The position numbers and the translations under genes were made by a program. Shown in pieces: positions 46,183 through 51,669 of a stretch of DNA of 51,669 nt. Source of the stretch: Caulobacter sp. HMWF025 (lineage in GTDB: Bacteria > Pseudomonadota > Alphaproteobacteria > Caulobacterales > Caulobacteraceae); NCBI RefSeq assembly GCF_003060965.1, contig NZ_QAII01000002.1, positions 13,279-64,947 of the forward strand, read 5' to 3'. Every line of letters begins with the position of its first letter. The first letter of the stretch is position 1. The notes under the pieces are model-generated. The model searched no databases. It worked only from the letters and a program-made list of their open reading frames with translations, and had not been told where the DNA came from.

Positions 46183-47886
46183 ATGACCGCTCCGACCGCC
46201 GCACCGCCGAAGAAGACGCTGCTGCAGACCCTGGCCTTTTTCGGCGAGCGTCGCAGCCTGGTGATGCTGGGCCTCGGCTTCGCCTCGGGCCTGCCCTACA
46301 TGCTGATCTTCGACACCCTGTCGCTGTGGCTGCGGGATGCGGGCCTGTCGCTGGCGGTGATCGGCTTCTTCAGCCTGGCGACCCTGTCGTTCTCGTTCAA
46401 GTTCCTGTGGGCCCCGTTGATTGACCGCACGAAGGTGCCGGTCCTGCACGGCCTGGTCGGCCACCGGCGGGCCTGGATGCTGGTCTGCCAGGCGGTGATC
46501 ATCGCCGGCCTGCTGCTGATCTCGGGCATCAATCCGGCCACCAACCTGCCCCTGATGGCGGCCGTGGCCGTGATCGTCGGCTTCGCCACCGCCAGCCAGG
46601 ACATCGTCATCGACGCCTGGCGGATCGAGGTGGTCGACACCGACCGCCAGGGCCAGATGGCGGTGGCCGTGCAATGGGGCTATCGCGGGGCGATGATCAT
46701 GGCCGGCGCGGTGCCGCTGCTGCTGGCCGAGCGCTTCGGCTGGAACATCTCCTATCTGGCCATGGCCGCCGCCATGTCGGTCGGCGTGGTCTCGACCCTG
46801 CTGGCCCCGCGCGAGGCGGCCCATGCGATCCGGCCCATTCACACCGACGGCGTCACCCAGCCTCGCGCCCTCGAGATCGGCGAGTGGCTGCTGCGGCTGG
46901 CCATCCTGCTGGTCGGAGCCCTGCTGGTCGGCTCGGGTCTGTCGGGCGATGCCAGCCTGCTTTCGGGCTTTGTCGGCGGCGAGGCCCTGGAGGCGGCCTG
47001 GAAGGCCAAGCCCAACGGCATCTGGCTGCAACTGGTCGGGGTGCTGGCCGGTCTGGGCGTGATCGTCGTCGCCGCCTGGCCGATCCCGAAACTGCCGACC
47101 AAGCCGGGGGTCTATCTGTCGACCGCGCTCTATGCGCCGCTGAAGGAGTTCCTGACCCGCTTTTCGGGCGTCGCCGGCCTGATCCTGGCGACCATCTGCG
47201 TCTACCGGGTCTCGGACTTCGTGCTCAACATCATGAACCCGTTCTACCGCGACATGGGCTTCTCGCTCACCGAGATCGCCGAGATCCGCAAGGTGTTCGG
47301 CATCGTCGCCTCGATGGCCGGGGTCTTTCTCGGCGGCGTGGTGGTGGCGCGGCTGGGCCTGATGCGGGCCCTGATCGTCGGGGCCTTCGCCCAGCCGATC
47401 AGCAACCTGGTCTTCGCCTGGCTGGCGATGAGCGGCCACAATACCGGGGTGCTGCTTGCGGCCATCTGCATCGACAACCTGGCCGGCGGCGTCGCCGGAA
47501 CGGCCCTGATCGCCTACATGTCGAGCCTGACCACGGCCGGGTTCACGGCCACGCAGTATGCCCTGTTCTCGTCGCTGTACGCCCTGCCGGGCAAGCTGCT
47601 GGCCTCGCAGTCCGGCCGTATCGTCGAGGCCTCGGCCGTGGCGGCGGAAGCCGGCGGACCGATCGGTGCGCTGAAGGCCCTGTTCACCCGCCTGCCGCCG
47701 GAGAGCTTCACCGCCGCCGGGGCCAAGCTGGGGGTCAGCGCCCCGGCCATGGCGGCGGGCTATACGGCGTTTTTCCTCTACACGGCCCTGATCGGCCTCG
47801 TGGCCATCGCCCTGTCGTTCCTGGTCGCGGCGCGGCAGGGCGAGATCGGCAAGGCGGCAGACACGGCAGAGGCCGAAACGACCTAA
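46183..47886 (+). CDS. ampG: AmpG-family muropeptide MFS permease
   Basis: 567 residues with about 12 to 14 transmembrane segments. The AmpG signature is FASGLPYMLIFDTLSLWLRDAGLSLAVIGFFSLATLSFSFKFLWAPLIDR, followed by QDIVIDAWRIE. AmpG imports anhydro-muropeptides for peptidoglycan recycling and for AmpR-type beta-lactamase induction. No ampC, ampD or ampR gene is in the window. A hairpin (about 46153-46177, ggctttcccc/ggggaaaagcc) overlaps its likely ribosome-binding site. Confidence 0.92.
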   Translation: MTAPTAAPPKKTLLQTLAFFGERRSLVMLGLGFASGLPYMLIFDTLSLWLRDAGLSLAVIGFFSLATLSFSFKFLWAPLIDRTKVPVLHGLVGHRRAWMLVCQAVIIAGLLLISGINPATNLPLMAAVAVIVGFATASQDIVIDAWRIEVVDTDRQGQMAVAVQWGYRGAMIMAGAVPLLLAERFGWNISYLAMAAAMSVGVVSTLLAPREAAHAIRPIHTDGVTQPRALEIGEWLLRLAILLVGALLVGSGLSGDASLLSGFVGGEALEAAWKAKPNGIWLQLVGVLAGLGVIVVAAWPIPKLPTKPGVYLSTALYAPLKEFLTRFSGVAGLILATICVYRVSDFVLNIMNPFYRDMGFSLTEIAEIRKVFGIVASMAGVFLGGVVVARLGLMRALIVGAFAQPISNLVFAWLAMSGHNTGVLLAAICIDNLAGGVAGTALIAYMSSLTTAGFTATQYALFSSLYALPGKLLASQSGRIVEASAVAAEAGGPIGALKALFTRLPPESFTAAGAKLGVSAPAMAAGYTAFFLYTALIGLVAIALSFLVAARQGEIGKAADTAEAETT

Positions 47887-47906
47887 CCGTCTGCCTACCC
47901 AAACCT

Positions 47907-48020
47907 TGTCATCCCGGCCGTACCCCGGCGGAAGTCGGGGGGAGAGCCGGGACCCAGGGGCCAATGCCGCGCGGTTGCCCCTGGGTCCCGGACAGCCTCT
48001 GCGAGGCTTCCGGGATGACA
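47907..48020. repeat. Large intergenic palindrome (GTCATCCC family), copy C
   Basis: Outer arms GTCATCCCGG/CCGGGATGAC and inner arms ccgggacccaggggc/gcccctgggtcccgg. It lies between the convergent ampG and serine protease genes and may double as their terminator. Confidence 0.85.
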
Positions 48021-48042
48021 TGATTATGGAGCGTTGAAGGGA

Positions 48043-48873
48043 TCAAACCCCCAGACACACCACCTGGGCCACCCGCAGGTCGCGGCGCAGGCCGTCGGCG
48101 ACGCGGCCGTAGTTGTCGGTGGTGATCGCCTCGCCCATGGCGCTCTCGGCCCCGTGACGGCGGCGGGGGCCCAGCAGGGTCTTCAGGGTCTCGGGCGCGG
48201 TGGTGTAGATGCGGCCCCGGCGGGGGCTTTCGGCGACCGTGACGCCGATCACCCGCCCGGCCCCGTCGAGGGCCGGGGCGCCGGACAGGCCGGCCAGGGT
48301 GCCCTTCAGCCCGTCGGTGCGACCGACCTCGGCCCAGACCAGCACCGGCTCGGTCCGCGCCCCGCGACCATGCACGACGAGGTTTTCACGACCCAGCAGG
48401 CGCGAGGCGGCCTCGCCCGGATGGCCCTGCGGGAAGCCCGGATGATAGGCCCGCGCCCCGCGGCGCAGCGGCTCGCTCAGGCCCAGCGGCACCGACGGCG
48501 CGCCGCCCTCGGTGGTCAGGATGGCGGCATCGGCGCGCGGATCGATGGTGATGCGGGCCGCGACACCCCGGCCGTCGGCCACGACGATCGCTGCCGACCT
48601 GCAGCCGTCGACCACGTGGCGGGCCGTCAGCCAGGTGCCGTCATCGCTGATCGAGAAGGCCGTGCCCGAGCCCGGCTCGGCCTTGTCGGGCACCTGGACG
48701 ACGATCGAGGGGTCGAACGGCGAGGCCGGGCCCAGCGGCAGGCCTTCCTCGCCGGGCACCGGCGGCGGCGGCGGCGGGGCGTCGGAGCGCTCCTGACGGC
48801 CGACGGCAACCACCAGCAGGGCGCTGACGGCGACCGCATAGACCAGCCAGTCGGGAAGCTTGGGGAAATGCAC
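48043..48873 (-). CDS. Membrane-anchored trypsin-like serine protease
   Basis: 276 residues. One N-terminal transmembrane helix (WLVYAVAVSALLVVAV, 9-24) is followed by a Pro-rich linker. The chymotrypsin-fold triad is complete: His86 (TARHVVDGC), Asp115 (DPRADAAIL) and Ser197 (GLSGAP). No PDZ domain is visible. The protease domain probably faces the periplasm. It is followed downstream by a large palindrome. The DUF350 gene lies 25 bp upstream on the same strand. Confidence 0.9.
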   Translation of the reverse strand: MHFPKLPDWLVYAVAVSALLVVAVGRQERSDAPPPPPPVPGEEGLPLGPASPFDPSIVVQVPDKAEPGSGTAFSISDDGTWLTARHVVDGCRSAAIVVADGRGVAARITIDPRADAAILTTEGGAPSVPLGLSEPLRRGARAYHPGFPQGHPGEAASRLLGRENLVVHGRGARTEPVLVWAEVGRTDGLKGTLAGLSGAPALDGAGRVIGVTVAESPRRGRIYTTAPETLKTLLGPRRRHGAESAMGEAITTDNYGRVADGLRRDLRVAQVVCLGV

Positions 48874-48898
48874 GGGACTGCGCCCTCGGCTTTCCGGA

Positions 48899-49327
48899 TC
48901 AGCCGGCCACGGCGGCGGCGAGGATCAGGGCGGTGGCCAGCTTGGCCCCGACCAGCAGGGCGGCGGCGGCGACCTCGCCCTCATGGATGCGCTCGGGCAG
49001 GCCCTGCAGCACCATGTCGGTAACGCGGAACACCAGCAGCTGCACGGCGATGGTGGCCGCGCCCCAGATGACGATCTCGATCACCGAGGTCGAGGCCATC
49101 AGCGACACCGCCAGCGGAATGGCCAGACCCACCATGACGCCGCCCAGCGACAGGGCGGCGGCCGAATTGCCCTCGCGGATCAGCTTGATCTCGCGGTGCG
49201 GGGTGAGCATCGCATAGAGGGTGGTACCGATGATCAGCATGATCAGGGTGACCCCGGCATGGAGCAGGGTGACCGGAAAGCCCGTGGCGAAGGCCTGAAC
49301 CTCAGGCGATTGAAGCTGCGACGGCAT
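48899..49327 (-). CDS. DUF350 membrane protein
   Basis: 142 residues with four hydrophobic helices. The family pattern includes LTPHREIKLIREGNSAAALSLGGVMVGLAIPLA, with the charged E-I-x-L-I-x-x-G-N-x-A-A-A signature. Function unknown; DUF350 proteins are often linked to stress or spermidine-related genes elsewhere. It probably shares a transcript with the serine protease (25 bp apart). Confidence 0.92.
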   Translation of the reverse strand: MPSQLQSPEVQAFATGFPVTLLHAGVTLIMLIIGTTLYAMLTPHREIKLIREGNSAAALSLGGVMVGLAIPLAVSLMASTSVIEIVIWGAATIAVQLLVFRVTDMVLQGLPERIHEGEVAAAALLVGAKLATALILAAAVAG

Positions 49328-49457
49328 GAACGCGATAACCCCCGGACCGGAAACGGCACAGACTCACTAACACGGCTCGGCGAGGCTTGCGTAGGGGGCT
49401 CGCGTCAGAGGGGGGCGGATGCCATGCGGTGTTCAGCAGTCGGGCTGAAAACTCTGC

Positions 49458-49595
49458 CTTCCTGGGCCCTGTGCCCAGGACCCATGGGATCAGGAACCGC
49501 TGAACCGAACCTCAGGCCTGGGCGCGTCCGCCGAAAAGACTTTCATTTTCAGAGCCTGCCGCCGGCCATGGGTCCTGGGCACAGGGCCCAGGAAG
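49458..49595. repeat. Large intergenic palindrome (GTCATCCC-like family), copy D
   Basis: Two perfect 30-bp arms (49458-49487 and 49566-49595), beginning cttcctgggccctg and ending ggacccatgg, around a 78-bp centre. The ends differ from copies A-C but the inner GGACCCATGG/CCATGGGTCC is shared. It fills most of the 314-bp gap between DUF350 and rlmN; no gene lies there. Confidence 0.85.
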
Positions 49596-49641
49596 ACAGC
49601 GCTTTGTTCAGCCCCCTTCTCCCGCAAGGGGAGAAGCGGCC

Positions 49642-50847
49642 TCAGACCCCCTCGTCGTCCTCGTCGTCTAGCACGCCGGCCATGGCGGCCATCGACAGCT
49701 TGCGCATCGCCGAGGCGCGGACCTTTTCGCTCTCGCTCTTCAGCTGGCCGCAGGCGGCGAGGATGTCGCGGCCGCGCGGAGTGCGGATCGGCGAGGAATA
49801 GCCGGCCTTGTTGACGATGGCCGCAAAGGCCTCGATCGCCGCCCAGTCCGAGCACTGATAGTCGCTGCCCGGCCACGGATTGAACGGGATCAGGTTGATC
49901 TTGGCCGGGATGCCCTTGATCAGCTTGATCAGTGCGCGGGCCTCGGCCGGGCTGTCATTGACGCCCTTCAGCATCACATATTCGAAGGTCACCCGCCGGG
50001 CATTGCTGATCCCCGGATAGGCGCGGATGCCCGCCATCAGCTGCTCGAGCGGATACTTCTTGTTCAGCGGCACCAGCACGTCACGCAGGGCGTCGTTGGT
50101 GGCGTGCAGGCTGATGGCCAGCATGGCCTGGGTCTTCTCGCCCAGGGCCTGCAGCTGCGGCACGACGCCCGAGGTCGAGACGGTGATCCGCCGCCGCGAA
50201 ATGCCGATGCCCTCATTGTCGCTGATGATCTCGATGGCGTCGGCGACGCTGCCCAGATTGTACAGCGGCTCGCCCATGCCCATGAAGACGATGTTGCTCA
50301 GCAGCCGGTCGTCCTTGTCGGATGGCCATTCGAGGAGGTCGTCCTTGGCGATCTGCACCTGGGCGACGATCTCGGCGGCGGTCAGGTTGCGCACCAGGGC
50401 CTGGGTGCCGGTGTGGCAGAAGCTGCAGTTCAGGGTGCAGCCCACCTGGCTGGACACGCACAGAGCGCCCGAGCGGCCGACCGAGGGAATATAGACGGTC
50501 TCGACCTCGATGCCGGGGGCCATGCGGATCAGCCACTTGCGGGTGCCGTCCTGCGACACCTGCCGCTCGACCACTTCGGGCCGGGCGATGGTGAAGGCCT
50601 CGGCAAGCCGAGCCCGCGTTTCCTTGGCCACGTCGGTCATCAACGTAAAGTCGGTGACGCCGCGATGATGCATCCAGCGAAACACCTGGGTGGCCCGCAT
50701 CCGCGCCTTGCCGTGCTCGGCCGCGCCGGACTCGACCAGGGCGTCCATCAGCTGGGCGCGGGTCAGGCCCGACAGGTTGACGGGCGGCTTGGCGGCCGGG
50801 GCGGCGTCAGCACGGGCGACGCGCGACAGATCAAGGGTGACGCTCAA
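49642..50847 (-). CDS. rlmN: 23S rRNA/tRNA adenine-C2 methyltransferase RlmN
   Basis: 401 residues. The radical SAM motif is [16 protein letters not shown] (C137, C141, C144). [13 protein letters not shown] is a diagnostic RlmN segment, [12 protein letters not shown] and [11 protein letters not shown] follow, and the C-terminal ILAACGQL supplies the methyl-carrying Cys. It methylates A2503 of 23S rRNA and A37 of some tRNAs. A 12-bp perfect hairpin lies 53 bp upstream. Confidence 0.97.
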   Translation of the reverse strand: MSVTLDLSRVARADAAPAAKPPVNLSGLTRAQLMDALVESGAAEHGKARMRATQVFRWMHHRGVTDFTLMTDVAKETRARLAEAFTIARPEVVERQVSQDGTRKWLIRMAPGIEVETVYIPSVGRSGALCVSSQVGCTLNCSFCHTGTQALVRNLTAAEIVAQVQIAKDDLLEWPSDKDDRLLSNIVFMGMGEPLYNLGSVADAIEIISDNEGIGISRRRITVSTSGVVPQLQALGEKTQAMLAISLHATNDALRDVLVPLNKKYPLEQLMAGIRAYPGISNARRVTFEYVMLKGVNDSPAEARALIKLIKGIPAKINLIPFNPWPGSDYQCSDWAAIEAFAAIVNKAGYSSPIRTPRGRDILAACGQLKSESEKVRASAMRKLSMAAMAGVLDDEDDEGV

Positions 50848-50900
50848 GGGGCGGTCCGGGGGCAGGAGAGATGTGAGGATCGAGGCGGAGATATAGCAGA

Positions 50901-50929
50901 GGCCGGGACTTTCTCCAAAAGTCCCGGCC
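50901..50929. terminator. Perfect 12-bp hairpin between the hypothetical gene and rlmN
   Basis: ggccgggacttt pairs fully with aaagtcccggcc around a 5-nt loop. It lies after the 96-residue gene (stop 50953) and 53 bp before the rlmN start, both on the minus strand. There is no U-tract, so it may be a terminator or a leader structure. Confidence 0.6.
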
Positions 50930-50952
50930 GGTGGTGGTGGCTGAGGGGTGCC

Positions 50953-51243
50953 CTAGCCCAGATCTTCCATCTCGGGGCCGGCAGCCCCCGACGACAGCCG
51001 CGCCGTCAGACGGGCCCGGACGTCGTCGGGTACGGGATCGTAGGTGTCGATCAGATTGAGTTTCGACTTCAGCAGGTTGTAGCGGATCCGCAGCATCAGC
51101 TCGTCGCTGGCGACCCGTTCGAACGCCGCCAGCTCGGCCTTGAGCTGCTGCGGCGTCATCTCGCCGCTGGACGGGAAGGGGATCACCTTGTCGTCCGGGG
51201 TGGACGGCCCGCCGGGCGGCGGAGGGGCTCTGAATCGGCTCAT
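50953..51243 (-). CDS. Hypothetical protein
   Basis: 96 residues; GGAG lies just upstream of the ATG at 51243. A Pro/Gly-rich N-terminus precedes a helical part (TPQQLKAELAAFERVASDELMLRIRYNLLKSKLNLIDTYD). No family is recognised. Composition and ribosome-binding site support a real gene. Confidence 0.7.
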   Translation of the reverse strand: MSRFRAPPPPGGPSTPDDKVIPFPSSGEMTPQQLKAELAAFERVASDELMLRIRYNLLKSKLNLIDTYDPVPDDVRARLTARLSSGAAGPEMEDLG

Positions 51244-51669
51244 GGACGGATCTCCGGGGGATGAGGGGTGAACGGCGCGCCCGCCGGGCATCAGGCACGG
51301 GGTCGCGACGACCGCCGACGATGCGCCGGCGGGGGGAGGGGAGGCGGCGGAGCGTCCGGGCCAGGCCCGGAGGAAGGGATAGAGGGAACCGTTTCGGCCG
51401 GGGCCGGAGCGCTCCGCGTGACCGATTTTCCGGTGAGCCCTCGGGGCGCGGGGTTTTAACCCGCTCCCGACAGAGGCCCCCGACGGGCGGAGACTTGGCG
51501 TTCTCCGGACCGCCCGGGCGATTTCAGCCCGGGCCTGTTGCGCGTCGCCGGCGGGGCCGGGCCGTCCGACGGCGGGTTGGTGACCGGTTTTTCCCGGCGA
51601 GACCCTCAGGGGGACTTACACGCCTCGAACCGGTCCCCGCCGGGGACGACACCGACACCGGCCGACGGG
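51244..51669. other. Right end, no gene seen
   Basis: 426 bp of very GC-rich DNA. I see short inverted pieces (gcccggg...cccgggc near 51510-51535 and a gcggggtt/aacccgc pair near 51450) and no convincing open frame. It probably holds the promoter of the hypothetical gene and sequence belonging to a feature outside the window. Confidence 0.6.

Overview
The window is a GC-rich, gene-dense stretch of a bacterial chromosome. Its gene order (hemW, rsmI, yraN, gshB and comM on one side of rph; hrcA-grpE, dnaN, recF and gyrB on the other), protein sequences and intergenic repeats point to an alphaproteobacterium of the Caulobacteraceae (Caulobacter, Phenylobacterium or Brevundimonas type). That placement rests on recalled family knowledge and synteny, not on a search. 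Most of the window is ordinary core chromosome. The accessory parts are the 12.6-19.6 kb block and an islet at about 38.7-41.9 kb.

Layout. 1-3.3 kb: 3' end of a chemotaxis receptor, a PLP aminotransferase behind a structured leader-like region, tRNA-Ala(CGC), and yggT-DUF167. 3.4-12.4 kb: a membrane hybrid histidine kinase, cysK with an FAD monooxygenase, a solitary DNA cytosine-C5 methyltransferase, a lipoprotein, a thioesterase, a CHCC zinc-finger protein, an ABC ATPase without a permease, and an NCS2 purine permease. 12.4-15.9 kb: tRNA-Arg(CCG), then a TetR regulator followed by a tight four-gene redox operon (DCC protein, DUF3429, SDR, renalase-like flavoprotein). 16.0-19.6 kb: a radical SAM-glycosyltransferase fusion that converges on a heptose-type nucleotidyltransferase and GHMP kinase. 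This is the best candidate for an undescribed system. 19.8-31 kb: a soluble chemotaxis-like sensor with reversed domain order, gyrB-recF, a VOC protein, an S9 peptidase split by a frameshift, dnaN, and grpE-hrcA.

31-38.7 kb: rph, a trypsin-like/PDZ protein that has lost catalytic residues, an XRE/DUF2975 pair, small proteins, a GST, then rdgB-hemW-rsmI-yraN-sirB1-like. 38.7-41.9 kb: a lower-GC islet with a divergent LysR regulator and HD-domain protein, surrounded by several kinds of intergenic repeat. 41.9-51.2 kb: gshB, comM, a soluble hybrid kinase, ampG-like permease, a membrane-anchored serine protease, a DUF350 protein, rlmN and a small hypothetical gene. The last 0.4 kb shows no gene.

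Genes that work together: gyrB, recF and dnaN in DNA replication and repair; hrcA and grpE in heat-shock control and chaperoning; rph, rsmI and rlmN in RNA processing and ribosome modification; rdgB in nucleotide-pool cleaning; cysK, gshB and the GST in thiol metabolism. Intergenic spaces carry at least three families of hairpin-forming repeats.
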